In this document: positions 20,010 through 28,629 of the stretch, piece after piece
Layout of the letters: the number at the start of each line of letters is the position of its first letter
How positions within the stretch are numbered: the stretch's first letter is position 1
Assembly (NCBI RefSeq): GCF_047159865.1
Contig: NZ_AP038804.1
Coordinates: 1,984,001 to 2,048,000 of the forward strand
Source of the DNA: JAIOSF01 sp047159865
Lineage (GTDB): Bacteria; Campylobacterota; Campylobacteria; Campylobacterales; Arcobacteraceae
DNA length: 64,000 bases
Direction: 5' to 3'
Notes under the pieces: model-generated
The model's input: the letters and a program-made list of their open reading frames with translations, nothing else
Databases searched by the model: none
What the model was told of the DNA's origin: nothing
Translations under genes and position numbers: made by a program

Positions 20010-21392
20010 TTGAATAATAAAAAAATAGCTATATTAGGTGCAGGTCCTAGTGGTTTAGCACAATTGCGTGCTTTTGAAGCTGCAAGATTAAATGGAGTAG
20101 AGAATTTACCCGAAATCGTTTGTTATGAAAAACAAAGTGAAATGGGTGGTATGTGGAACTATACTTGGAGAACAGGTCTAGATAAGCATGGAGAGCCTGT
20201 TCATGGAAGTATGTACCGTTATTTATGGTCAAATGGTCCTAAAGAGTGTTTGGAGTTTGCGGATTATTCGTTTGAAGAACACTTTGGTGAACCTATTGCA
20301 TCTTATCCCCCAAGAGCTGTTTTAAAAGATTACATCATAGGTCGTATCAATAAGCAAAATATCTCTCAATATATTAAATTTGATTGTCCAGTTCGTTGGG
20401 TAACTTTTAATGATGAAACGAAGATGTTTACTGTTACAGTGATGAATCATAAAACAGGGAAACAAGAAGTAAACGACTTTGATTATGTAGTGGTTGCTAC
20501 AGGACATTTCTCTACACCAAATATGCCATATTTTAAAGGGTTAGAAGATTTTCCAAATCGTGTTTTACATGCTCATGATTTTCGTGATGCTTTAGAATTT
20601 AAAAATAAGGAGATTCTTTTAATTGGAGGGAGTTATTCAGCCGAAGATATTGCGACTCAATGTTACAAATATGGAACAAAGTCAATAACAATTAGTTATA
20701 GAACACAAGCTTTAGGTTATGATTGGCCTGAGGGTATCTCTGAGGCCCCTTTGATTACTCATTTTGAAGATGAGATTGCTCATTTTGCAGATGGTACAAG
20801 TAAGCGTTTTGATGCTATTATAATGTGTACAGGATATCTTTTTCATTTTCCATTTATGCCAGATCCATTACGCCTCGAAACAAACAATTGTTTATATCCT
20901 GAAAATCTTTATAAAGGTGTTTTTTGGCAATCAAATCCTCAACTTATTTATTTAGGGATGCAAGACCAGTATTTTACTTTTAATATGTTTGATGCACAAG
21001 CTTGGTATGCACGAGATGTGATGTTAGGAAAAATAGAATTACCCAAGTTAGATATAAGAGAAAAAGATGAAAAAATATGGTTAGACACATACTCTAAAGT
21101 GCAAACTGTAAATGAAGAGATTGATTTTCAAGCTGCTTATATTCGTGAGTTGGTAGATGCAACTGACTATCCTGAATTTCATGTTGAAAAACAAGGTGAT
21201 ATTTTTAAAGAGTGGAAAAAAGATAAGAAAGGTGGTATTATGAGTTTTAGAGAAAAGGCATACCGTTCTACTTTAACAAATAATATGGCGCCAGAACTTC
21301 CTCAACCTTGGTTGGAGATTCTTGATGATTCATTAGAACATTTTTTACATATTTCATTTGAGAAAGAGACAAATAGTATACCAAAAAAGTAA
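20010..21392 (+). CDS. tmm: Trimethylamine monooxygenase (flavin-containing)
   Basis: A 460-residue FAD/NADPH-dependent monooxygenase that should oxidise trimethylamine to trimethylamine N-oxide in the cytoplasm (class B flavin monooxygenase). Seen: FAD site GAGPSG (10-15), EKQSEMGGMWNYTWRTGLD, SMYRYLWSNGPKECLEFADY, the FMO-type VLHAHDFRDALEF, NADPH site GGSYSAEDIA (~205-214), the TGY motif (MCTGYLFHFPF) and GMQDQYFTFNMFDAQAWYAR. These blocks match bacterial Tmm proteins (Methylocella, marine alphaproteobacteria) much more closely than generic FMOs. Length is normal. It starts at TTG, supported by AAGAAGGA upstream. The transporter genes follow after three bases, so it probably leads that operon. 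It looks acquired, since Tmm is best known from Proteobacteria. Confidence 0.88.
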   Translation: MNNKKIAILGAGPSGLAQLRAFEAARLNGVENLPEIVCYEKQSEMGGMWNYTWRTGLDKHGEPVHGSMYRYLWSNGPKECLEFADYSFEEHFGEPIASYPPRAVLKDYIIGRINKQNISQYIKFDCPVRWVTFNDETKMFTVTVMNHKTGKQEVNDFDYVVVATGHFSTPNMPYFKGLEDFPNRVLHAHDFRDALEFKNKEILLIGGSYSAEDIATQCYKYGTKSITISYRTQALGYDWPEGISEAPLITHFEDEIAHFADGTSKRFDAIIMCTGYLFHFPFMPDPLRLETNNCLYPENLYKGVFWQSNPQLIYLGMQDQYFTFNMFDAQAWYARDVMLGKIELPKLDIREKDEKIWLDTYSKVQTVNEEIDFQAAYIRELVDATDYPEFHVEKQGDIFKEWKKDKKGGIMSFREKAYRSTLTNNMAPELPQPWLEILDDSLEHFLHISFEKETNSIPKK

Positions 21393-21395
21393 TTT

Positions 21396-22535
21396 ATGAA
21401 GGGTATCATGAAAAGTCATAATAATTTTAAATTTAATCAAATATCAGAAGATACTTTTGAAATATTATTATTAAATAACTGGACAAAAGATACCCTAAGT
21501 CAAAATATTGAAGAGATAAACCAACTTAAACTTACAAATAATATGAAGATATTTTTGGATTTTTCAAATCTCGATGAGTGTGATAGTGCTTCTTTTATTT
21601 ATATTATTTCACTTACTAGAAAGTTTATAGAAAATACAGTTGTTGTAAAAAATCTACAGAAATTTGAATCCAAATATAGATTTTATGAAAAAAACTATCA
21701 AGAAAATAGACTAAGTAAGAAAGAGCAAAATACTTTTACAAAAAAGTTTGTTAAGATTTTAGAACAAAAAGTTTCTAACTACTTTTCCTCTTTTGTAGAT
21801 TTTACACAATTTTTAGGAAAACTCTTCTTCTTTTTTATCTATTCTTTAATTAATCCAAAAAAAATACGGCTTAAAGCTATGTTTCAATATATTGAAACAT
21901 CAGCTATTAATGCTTTGTTTATTGTAGGGACTACCTCTTTTTTAGTGGGAGTGGTTATTGCTTATCAAGGGGCAGTCCAACTTGAAAAATTTGGTGCTAA
22001 TATTTTTATAGTTGAAATGATCACAATTACAATGTTCCGAGAGATAGCACCTCTTGTTACAGCTATAGTTATTGCAGGACGAACTGCAAGTGCGTTTACA
22101 GCAGAAATAGGGGCTATGAAAATAACTGATGAGATTGATGCAATGCGTACAATGGATTTTGAGCCTACTCTTTTTCTGACACTGCCCCGTATTTTTGCTT
22201 TGGTTATATCTTTACCTCTATTGGTTTTTTTTGCAGATGTTATTGGTATATTAGGAGGAATGCTCATTGCTAATATTGATTTGAATGTATCATTTATGGA
22301 TTTTATTCATAGAATTGAATCAGAAGTTGCATTGAAACATTTCTTGATAGGTATAATAAAAGCAGTTTTTTTTGGTATCGCAATTGCAGTTATAGGATGT
22401 TATAGGGGATTTCAAGTCCAAAATAATACTACAAGTATTGGAAAATATACCACTTTGAGTGTTGTAAATGCGATTTTTTCTGTTATTGCTTTGAACGCTA
22501 TTTTTTCTGTTATTTTTACAGAGATTGGCATATGA
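21396..22535 (+). CDS. mlaE: Mla-type ABC transporter permease with N-terminal STAS-like domain
   Basis: A 379-residue protein. A STAS-like N-terminal domain (~15-100; MKIFLDFSNLDECDSASFIY) is fused to the MlaE permease (~130-379) with its conserved loop EMITITMFREIAPLVTAIVI and GRTASAFTAEIGAMKITDEI. Five to six hydrophobic helices are visible. It moves phospholipid between inner membrane and periplasm together with the ATPase and MCE protein downstream. ATG 21396 is used; ATG 21408, with AAGGG just upstream, is an equally good start. It overlaps the ATPase gene by 4 bases. Confidence 0.9.
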   Translation: MKGIMKSHNNFKFNQISEDTFEILLLNNWTKDTLSQNIEEINQLKLTNNMKIFLDFSNLDECDSASFIYIISLTRKFIENTVVVKNLQKFESKYRFYEKNYQENRLSKKEQNTFTKKFVKILEQKVSNYFSSFVDFTQFLGKLFFFFIYSLINPKKIRLKAMFQYIETSAINALFIVGTTSFLVGVVIAYQGAVQLEKFGANIFIVEMITITMFREIAPLVTAIVIAGRTASAFTAEIGAMKITDEIDAMRTMDFEPTLFLTLPRIFALVISLPLLVFFADVIGILGGMLIANIDLNVSFMDFIHRIESEVALKHFLIGIIKAVFFGIAIAVIGCYRGFQVQNNTTSIGKYTTLSVVNAIFSVIALNAIFSVIFTEIGI

Positions 22536-23269
22536 TGAAGTTTGTAAAAGTAGAGAATCTTTCAACGAAATTTGGAACTAATATTGTTCATGAAAATATC
22601 TCCTTTTCTATACAATCAAAAGAGATATTTGGAATTTTAGGAGGGAGTGGTTCTGGAAAATCTGTTTTAGTTAAACAAATTGTGATGCTAAATACTATTC
22701 AAAAAGGAACTATCAAAATCTTTGATAAAGATGTTTCCAAGTTAAGTTTAGAAGAGAGTCATTTGATTAAAAAAGAGTTTTCATATCTTTTTCAGTTTGG
22801 TGCTTTGTTTTCTTTTTTAACAGTAATTGAAAATATAAGTGTTTTACTGAAAGAATATACGGATTTATCTGATGATATTATTGAAAAGATTGCATATACA
22901 AATTTAAAAATAGTAGGACTTCCTAAAAGCTGTGCAAATCTTTATCCTTCTGAAATAAGTGGAGGGATGAAAAAAAGAGTTGCATTTGCTCGCTCTTTAG
23001 CACTTGATCCAAAAATTTTGTTTTTGGATGAACCAACGAGTGGTTTAGACCCATCAAGTACACAAATGATAAATCAACTCATACTTTATCTAAGAGATGT
23101 TTTAGATATTACAATTGTCATAATAACACATGACTTAGACACAATTAAAACAGTACTTGATAGATTTATTATACTAAAAAAAGATATAATTTTTGATGGA
23201 GATATTACTGAAGCTATGAATAGTAATAATAAAGAGATCAAAGATTTTCTGATAAATAAAAAGGGCTAA
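22532..23269 (+). CDS. mlaF: Mla-type ABC transporter ATP-binding protein
   Basis: A 245-residue ATPase: Walker A GGSGSGKS (37-44), Q-loop FQFGALF, signature EISGGMKKR, Walker B ILFLDEPTSGLDP, switch His ITHDL. The FGALF sequence after the Q-loop and SGGMKKR are typical of MlaF/Ttg2A. It is coupled to the permease by a 4-base overlap; the next gene starts one base after its stop. Confidence 0.93.
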   Translation: MMKFVKVENLSTKFGTNIVHENISFSIQSKEIFGILGGSGSGKSVLVKQIVMLNTIQKGTIKIFDKDVSKLSLEESHLIKKEFSYLFQFGALFSFLTVIENISVLLKEYTDLSDDIIEKIAYTNLKIVGLPKSCANLYPSEISGGMKKRVAFARSLALDPKILFLDEPTSGLDPSSTQMINQLILYLRDVLDITIVIITHDLDTIKTVLDRFIILKKDIIFDGDITEAMNSNNKEIKDFLINKKG

Positions 23270-23270
23270 A

Positions 23271-24185
23271 ATGGATAGTAAAATTAATTTTTTTAAAATA
23301 GGAATTTTTATAATACTTTTTATAATATTACTTTTGTCAACTATTTTTTGGTTAGGAAAATATGGTTTCGAGCAAAAAAAATTTGATGAGTATTCTGTAT
23401 ATTTTAAAGAATCAATCTCAGGACTTAGTGTCGGATCTTCTATAAAATATAAAGGTTTTGAAGTAGGAAATGTTCATGAGATAAAAATTAATCCAAACAA
23501 TTCAGAAGAGATAAAAATAGATATTCTTATTAAAAAAGGAACACCTATAAAAGTAGACAATTACGCTATATTAGGAAACTTAGGAATCACAGGTTTGAAA
23601 TATATAGAATTAAAAGGTGGTACACAAAATTCACCAATTTTAGCAGAAAACAAACAAGGGATAAAAGTGATTAACTCACAAGCATCGGATTTAGTTTCTT
23701 TTTTTGATTCTACTCACATAATAAGCCAAAAGTTTATGAAAGTATTAAATCAAATAGATAAAGTACTCAACAATCAAAATATTGATAGGTTTTCAAATAT
23801 ACTCATAAAAAGTGAAAAAAGTGCAACAAATATAGAACAACTTACCCAATATCTTGTAAAAAATGAGAAAAAAATAGATCAATTATTAGAAAATATTTCT
23901 CACTTAGTTGATACTAGTAATAACTCATTTAAGAGTGTAAATAGTAGCGCTAAAAGTTTCAAAGAGTTATCGAATGAATTTTTAAAAGAGCTAAAAGATG
24001 GAAAATTTGATATTGAAAATATTACAAGTGAAAGTTTAGATAACTTAGACGAGGTTCTGAATAGTTTAAATGAAACTGTACTAGAAGCAGAAAACCTTTT
24101 ACATTCATTAGAAGAGAGTCCTAGTGATCTTTTTTTGAAACAAAAGAAAATTCAATATGGACCAGGAGAGATAGATGAAAAATAA
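23271..24185 (+). CDS. mlaD: MCE-domain substrate-binding protein (MlaD family)
   Basis: A 304-residue protein with one N-terminal transmembrane anchor (~7-28) and an MCE domain (~36-122: SVYFKESISGLSVGSSIKYK, then VGNVHEI and LGNLGITGLKYIEL). A long helical, coiled-coil-prone C-terminus (~150-300) is richer than in E. coli MlaD, as in Campylobacterota MCE proteins. It forms the periplasmic lipid-binding ring of the transporter. It overlaps the following lipoprotein gene by 11 bases. Confidence 0.9.
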   Translation: MDSKINFFKIGIFIILFIILLLSTIFWLGKYGFEQKKFDEYSVYFKESISGLSVGSSIKYKGFEVGNVHEIKINPNNSEEIKIDILIKKGTPIKVDNYAILGNLGITGLKYIELKGGTQNSPILAENKQGIKVINSQASDLVSFFDSTHIISQKFMKVLNQIDKVLNNQNIDRFSNILIKSEKSATNIEQLTQYLVKNEKKIDQLLENISHLVDTSNNSFKSVNSSAKSFKELSNEFLKELKDGKFDIENITSESLDNLDEVLNSLNETVLEAENLLHSLEESPSDLFLKQKKIQYGPGEIDEK

Positions 24186-24759
24186 GTTCAAAATAATTTT
24201 TTTTGTAGTTGTTATAAGCTTTTTTACAGGATGTAGTTTAAAGACACAAGCTATCCATACAAATAAATATACAATAGATTTTAATGCAAAACATAGTGTA
24301 AATACTCCTATGTTAGACACAATATATATAAAAAAACCTTTTATAAAAAAAAGTTTTGATACTTATTCAATATGGTATAGTACAAAAGCATATCACTATG
24401 AAGAATATGCTATCAATAAATGGATAAGTAAACCTTCTGAAATGATTTATGATAGTTTAGTAAAGGCAGTTGAAACCAGTAATATTTTTCAAGAAACAAA
24501 TCCAATCACAAATAAAAAAGCTATATCTTATACTCTAAAAACAGAGATAACAGATATTTATAATAGTGTAGAACAAGATAAATCGTATGCAATTTTAAAG
24601 ATAAAATTTTATTTAGAAAAAGATAGAAAGAAGAGAAAAGTTTTTATATACAATAGAAAAAAAGAATTAAAAGACAACACTCCCTATTCATTTGTGTTAG
24701 CTGTCAATAAAAGTTTTGAAGAGTCTGCAAATAATATGCTTGAAATAATATCAAAATAA
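24175..24759 (+). CDS. ABC-type transport auxiliary lipoprotein (PqiC-like)
   Basis: A 194-residue lipoprotein: signal ending FFTGCSL (Cys ~20), then a domain with the auxiliary-lipoprotein pattern (DTIYIKKPFI; YHYEEYAINKWISKPSEMIY; SLVKAVETSNIF). These proteins accompany MCE transporters as outer-membrane-side partners. It is the last gene of the tmm-mla operon. No strong hairpin with a T-run is visible in the 150 bases that follow. Confidence 0.8.
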   Translation: MKNKFKIIFFVVVISFFTGCSLKTQAIHTNKYTIDFNAKHSVNTPMLDTIYIKKPFIKKSFDTYSIWYSTKAYHYEEYAINKWISKPSEMIYDSLVKAVETSNIFQETNPITNKKAISYTLKTEITDIYNSVEQDKSYAILKIKFYLEKDRKKRKVFIYNRKKELKDNTPYSFVLAVNKSFEESANNMLEIISK

Positions 24760-24858
24760 AGTATCTGAATTTAAGTTACAACTCCAGTAAAGTAAAATGA
24801 ATATTTTATTTGATAAACTACAGAATATAAGAAAATAGTTGTCATGATATTATTTTGT

Positions 24859-24864
24859 TAGAAT
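24859..24864 (+). promoter_or_regulatory. Candidate promoter (-10) of the PARIS-like pair
   Basis: TAGAAT at 24859-24864 with TG two bases upstream (TGT TAGAAT), about 50 bases before the ATG at 24914; AAAGG precedes the start. A TTGTCA lies upstream at a short 14-base spacing. This makes the defence pair independent of the mla operon. Confidence 0.35.
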
Positions 24865-24913
24865 AAAGACTATAAAGTCAAAAAATACAAATTTATTTGA
24901 AAAGGTTAAATGT

Positions 24914-26236
24914 ATGATAAAACATAGAAAGAATATAAAAATATCTAGGGTTACTATAAATGGATTTCAATCAAATAATAGAATGTTAGATTTAGAATTA
25001 GCAAATGGTAATATTTCAATTATATATGGTGAAAATGGTAGTGGAAAAACAACATTTTTAAAAATAATGAATGCTATTTTAAAACAAGATTCATCAACAT
25101 TATACAATAAAAACATATCTAAGATTAAAATTATTTATAAAGTTGACGAAGAAAAAAAAGTGGTAAATATTAAAATTAATGAAAATTTTGATGAATTAGA
25201 GGAAAATAATTTTAGATATCTTTGGACGGAATTTAATAGTTCTGAATTAGCAGATACATATTCTCTTTCATTTGGTATTGAACGTGGTGTAGTATCAAGT
25301 TCTCTTAAAATTGATACAAGAGACATCTTGGATTTTCTAAGACATCCTCGATATAGAAAACCTTTTATTAACACGCAACTTGATATGAGAGAATTTGCTG
25401 AATCAATGACAGAATTTTTAAAAAGAACTAATATTCGAAGAGCCAATAGATATGCTAAAAGAGATGAGCTATCAATTAAGGATAGGCACGCATATTTACA
25501 AAATATTAAAATGACAAATATAGAAGATTTATTACAAGAAAGGTATATTAGAGCTAGAAATATTGCAACAGAGCAAATTCAAAGTGCTTTATTTGATACT
25601 CTGACATTTGTTTTTGAGAAAACAGATAATAATAACGCTAATCAAACTTTTGCAATGGATGGCGAATTTATAGATTCTTTATTTAATAATAAAGACAGGT
25701 TAATCGAAGCACTAGATGATGGAGTTGATGAGAATACATTCAAACAAAATATGATTAATAAATTAGAACAAATAAAAGAAAAAAAAGATATTATTGAGTT
25801 AATAAATAATGAAATATTATATACATTGATTAAAAATATGATAAAAGAACTTGAAGTTGAAAAACTATTATTAAGTGCAATTAATACTTTTGTAGAACAT
25901 TTTAATAAATTTTTATCTGATAATAAAAAACTTGTAATTAATTATGATTCAATTAATGTGGAAATTGATAATGTTCCTTATAATCTTGACATATTATCTA
26001 GTGGTGAAAGACATATTTTTACATTTTTATCTTTGATTATAATAGAAGGTAGTTATCGAGATTTTATTTTTATTGATGAACCTGAGATTTCATTAAATAT
26101 AAAATGGCAAAGAATTTTAATGACTTTACTTAATGAGTTAGCTCCGAACACCCAAATTATTGTTGCTTCGCATAGTCCATTAATCGCTAAGAAAACACCT
26201 AATGCTTTAGTTGAATTACTAATAGAACGAGTTTAG
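24914..26236 (+). CDS. AAA15-type ATPase, PARIS AriA-like
   Basis: A 440-residue ABC/SMC-like ATPase: Walker A GENGSGKT (39-46), an inserted helical region (~90-330), signature LSSGERH (~361), Walker B FIFIDEPEIS (~383) and switch His ASHSPLIA (~417). Followed after two bases by a DUF4435 protein, this is the gene pair of PARIS, an abortive anti-phage system in which AriA senses phage anti-restriction proteins and releases the toxic nuclease AriB. Lengths of both partners fit. The pair sits between the mla operon and rnpB, where it looks inserted. Other ATPase-TOPRIM (OLD-like) pairs are the main alternative. Confidence 0.75.
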   Translation: MIKHRKNIKISRVTINGFQSNNRMLDLELANGNISIIYGENGSGKTTFLKIMNAILKQDSSTLYNKNISKIKIIYKVDEEKKVVNIKINENFDELEENNFRYLWTEFNSSELADTYSLSFGIERGVVSSSLKIDTRDILDFLRHPRYRKPFINTQLDMREFAESMTEFLKRTNIRRANRYAKRDELSIKDRHAYLQNIKMTNIEDLLQERYIRARNIATEQIQSALFDTLTFVFEKTDNNNANQTFAMDGEFIDSLFNNKDRLIEALDDGVDENTFKQNMINKLEQIKEKKDIIELINNEILYTLIKNMIKELEVEKLLLSAINTFVEHFNKFLSDNKKLVINYDSINVEIDNVPYNLDILSSGERHIFTFLSLIIIEGSYRDFIFIDEPEISLNIKWQRILMTLLNELAPNTQIIVASHSPLIAKKTPNALVELLIERV

Positions 26237-26238
26237 TA

Positions 26239-27156
26239 ATGTCTGTAAATTTTACTTATGAAGCAGATGAGTTATTAACTGAAGCGATAATGAGTTCAAC
26301 TCCAATTATAATAGTTGAAGGTAGTGATGATGTGCCATTTTATGAAGAAATAATTAAATCATTAGAAAGAGAAATGGAAGTATATGCAAGTGAAAACCTA
26401 TTAATTAGTGAGGGAGTATCTGGTTGTAATGGAGTTAAAAAATGTTTAAAAAAGATAAATGATAATGCTGATGGAGTAGATGTTAAAAAATACATATTAG
26501 GTATTATTGATAAAGATGTTGGGGATTTTAGAGGGGATCTAGATACAAATATGGAAGGTCTTTTTGTCTTAAAATATTACTCAATTGAAAGTCATTTTAT
26601 TAATAAACATAATGTAAAATACTTAATACATCAAATAACAAATGCATCTAGTAGTTTACTTGATTCATTAAATTTAGAAGAAGCCTTGTTTGAAGACATT
26701 AAAAATGATTTATCTGACTTATATTATGTGTCACTTGATGCATTAAAATCTGAATGTGACATAAGTTATAGTTCAAAATATATATATTCAAATTCAATAA
26801 TTCAAATACTTAAGGATAATTATGAAGAGAAATTATCAGAGAAAATTGCTGAACTAGATGAGTTTGCATCAACTCTAGGTATTTCAAATACATTCGAAAA
26901 TTTATTATTTATAGTTAAAGGAAAATGGATGATGGAGTTTTTCATACTTAAAATGAAAACAATATTAGATAATTTAAATACTAAATGTAGTCAGCAAAAA
27001 CTTTGTCAGTTTTGTAAAACAGATAAAAGTGATCAATGTTCTTTTAAATTATTATTTCATTATGATATAAAAAGGGCAAAGGGGATGTTATTTAAAAATA
27101 TTAATATTCCTGAAATAAGTTATATTAAAGACGAAATAGCTAAATTATCGGCATAG
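26239..27156 (+). CDS. DUF4435/TOPRIM-like effector, PARIS AriB-like
   Basis: A 305-residue protein. It shows the TOPRIM-like acidic pattern: Glu27 in IIIVEGSDDVPFYEE and Asp91/Asp93 in ILGIIDKDVGD, then the DUF4435 block KYYSIESHFI. AriB is the nuclease that, once released from AriA, causes translation arrest and cell death. A C-terminal cysteine cluster (CSQQKLCQFCKTDKSDQC) could bind zinc. The ATG is two bases after the ATPase stop. No third gene belongs to the unit. Confidence 0.75.
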   Translation: MSVNFTYEADELLTEAIMSSTPIIIVEGSDDVPFYEEIIKSLEREMEVYASENLLISEGVSGCNGVKKCLKKINDNADGVDVKKYILGIIDKDVGDFRGDLDTNMEGLFVLKYYSIESHFINKHNVKYLIHQITNASSSLLDSLNLEEALFEDIKNDLSDLYYVSLDALKSECDISYSSKYIYSNSIIQILKDNYEEKLSEKIAELDEFASTLGISNTFENLLFIVKGKWMMEFFILKMKTILDNLNTKCSQQKLCQFCKTDKSDQCSFKLLFHYDIKRAKGMLFKNINIPEISYIKDEIAKLSA

Positions 27157-27234
27157 AATAATTTTGATGAAGATGTTGCACTTTAAGTGTGAATTGGCGA
27201 ATTATGATGATAAAAAGTGATAATTATTAGTATC

Positions 27235-27258
27235 AAGGTGTACTTTTGAGTGTACCTT
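27235..27258 (+). terminator. Hairpin after the PARIS-like pair
   Basis: AAGGTGTACT - TTTG - AGTGTACCTT forms a 10-bp stem as plus-strand RNA (two G-U pairs) about 80 bases after the ariB-like stop. There is no downstream T-run, so it could be a weak terminator or a transcript-end stabiliser. It also lies just beyond the 3' end of rnpB on the other strand. Confidence 0.4.
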
Positions 27259-27295
27259 ATATGTAAAAGTCTTATTTAAAGGGATTAAATCGAGT

Positions 27296-27636
27296 AAAAG
27301 GTACAACGATAAGCTGAGTTTTGTAGTAAGCAATAATTTATCTACTTGATTTATTACTAAATCAATCTAGCGAAGAGCCATCATCGTGAAGTTTATACCA
27401 TCTCTTCTTGCTGCCTGGTTGGGTTTACATAACTGTTAAGATTACTCAAAACATTGGTAGGCTCTTACCCCACCGTTTCACCTTTTCCTCATATCTAACC
27501 AAGATTGAGGTAGTTTACTTTCTGTTGCACTTTCCCTTAGGTTACCCTAGCCATCAGTTAGATGGAACCATACTTCACAGCAGCCCAGACTTTCCTCTTG
27601 AACTTGTTGTTCAAGCTATTGCTTGTTGTACCTTTG
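27296..27636 (-). ncRNA. rnpB: RNase P RNA
   Basis: The minus strand carries the universal RNase P RNA core: GAGGAAAGTCTGGGCT (P4 5' strand region), AAGTGCAACAGAAAGTAAAC, AAGGTGAAACGGTGGGGTAA followed by GAGCC, and ACTCAGCTTATCG near the 3' end. The ends are set by the P1 helix: AAAGGTACAAC at the 5' end pairs with GTTGTACCTTTT at the 3' end. The length of ~341 nt is normal for a type A RNA. It is the catalytic RNA that matures tRNA 5' ends. An open frame on the opposite strand here is only its antisense. Confidence 0.96.
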
Positions 27637-27640
27637 TGGA

Positions 27641-27646
27641 ATTATA
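27641..27646 (-). promoter_or_regulatory. rnpB promoter (-10)
   Basis: TATAAT read on the minus strand, 5-7 bases upstream of the predicted RNase P RNA 5' end. A matching -35 would fall at the end of lolA; none is obvious. Confidence 0.6.
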
Positions 27647-27665
27647 TCGAATATTTATTAAAAAT

Positions 27666-28193
27666 TTATTTTTTAATTAAATCATAGTGATTTGGAATTC
27701 GAAATTTAAAGATTTTATCCTCGATATTATGGTTTTGTTGTACTTGAGTAAATTCAATTAAAACACTGTTTTCTAGCTCATCTTTATATGAAATATTTTT
27801 TAAACGGTTGTTATGGAGTGTTAGATTAAAATCAATATTATTAAATCTAGAGGTATATAAATTTTGAGATATTTTTTTTGCTTTTTTTAAAAGTGCTAAT
27901 ATATTAATCTCTTTATCTGTTTTTGTCATAATTGCTTGTTCTAGTTCTGGTTCGATTATAGTTATGGTATACTTTTTGATATAAACATATTTTTGAAAAG
28001 GTTTTTTATATTCCCATTTGATAAGGTTCGGCTCTTTTATATACAATTTACCTTCATAATATACTTTTGTTCCAGATGGATTTTGAATAGTTTGAATAAA
28101 GTCTGTTTCAAGTGTTTTGATATTTTGGAAATTATTGGCATATAGTGGTAGCGTAATGATAAAAAATAAAAAGAATTTTTTTGTAAAGTTCAT
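27666..28193 (-). CDS. lolA: Outer-membrane lipoprotein carrier LolA
   Basis: A 175-residue periplasmic protein with a signal peptide (~1-19, ending LPLYA-NN) and the LolA pattern LETDFIQTIQNPSGTKVYYEG, LYIKEPNLIKWEY, then beta strands to the C-terminus. It ferries lipoproteins from the LolCDE complex to the outer membrane. rnpB lies directly downstream on the same strand. In this phylum lolA often sits beside secA; here a signalling block lies between them. Confidence 0.9.
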   Translation of the reverse strand: MNFTKKFFLFFIITLPLYANNFQNIKTLETDFIQTIQNPSGTKVYYEGKLYIKEPNLIKWEYKKPFQKYVYIKKYTITIIEPELEQAIMTKTDKEINILALLKKAKKISQNLYTSRFNNIDFNLTLHNNRLKNISYKDELENSVLIEFTQVQQNHNIEDKIFKFRIPNHYDLIKK

Positions 28194-28308
28194 AAGAAAC
28201 CTTTGTCTGGATTTTTAGAATGTTAGCATACTCTTATTGTAATCTGCTTTAATACTTATATAATTATATTTTTTATATAATTGTTTTATAAAAGCATAGG
28301 ATTCAAAT

Positions 28309-28629
28309 ATGAATAAAGTTATAGATTTACAAAAAATTGCCGATGAACTTGAGTTTGATATAGAAGATGTAGAGATGTTGATGGGGGTTTTTGTGGAGAG
28401 TGCAAGAGAGTCTTTAGAAACACTTAAAGTTGCAATTGAACATAATGATGAAGAAAAGATATTGAATGCAGCACATGCTATTAAAGGGAGTGCTGCTAAT
28501 TTAACTTTAGTAGATATAGCTTCGCTTGCAAAAACATTGGAAACAAAAGTAAGAGAAAAAGAAGAGTTAGATTACTTATCTATATATTCTGAATTAAATG
28601 AACTTGTTAATAATATTCAATGTATTTAA
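28309..28629 (+). CDS. Histidine phosphotransfer (Hpt) protein
   Basis: A 106-residue single-domain Hpt protein with the phospho-accepting motif AAHAIKGSAANLTL (His56). It relays phosphate between a hybrid kinase and a response regulator. Its stop overlaps the following receiver-kinase ORF by ten bases. The hybrid kinase at 32305 is a plausible partner. Confidence 0.88.
   Translation: MNKVIDLQKIADELEFDIEDVEMLMGVFVESARESLETLKVAIEHNDEEKILNAAHAIKGSAANLTLVDIASLAKTLETKVREKEELDYLSIYSELNELVNNIQCI

Noticed and set aside
27408..27680. 90-codon plus-strand frame across the rnpB locus
   Set aside because: It is the antisense of RNase P RNA; the conserved RNA core and P1 pairing explain the sequence.
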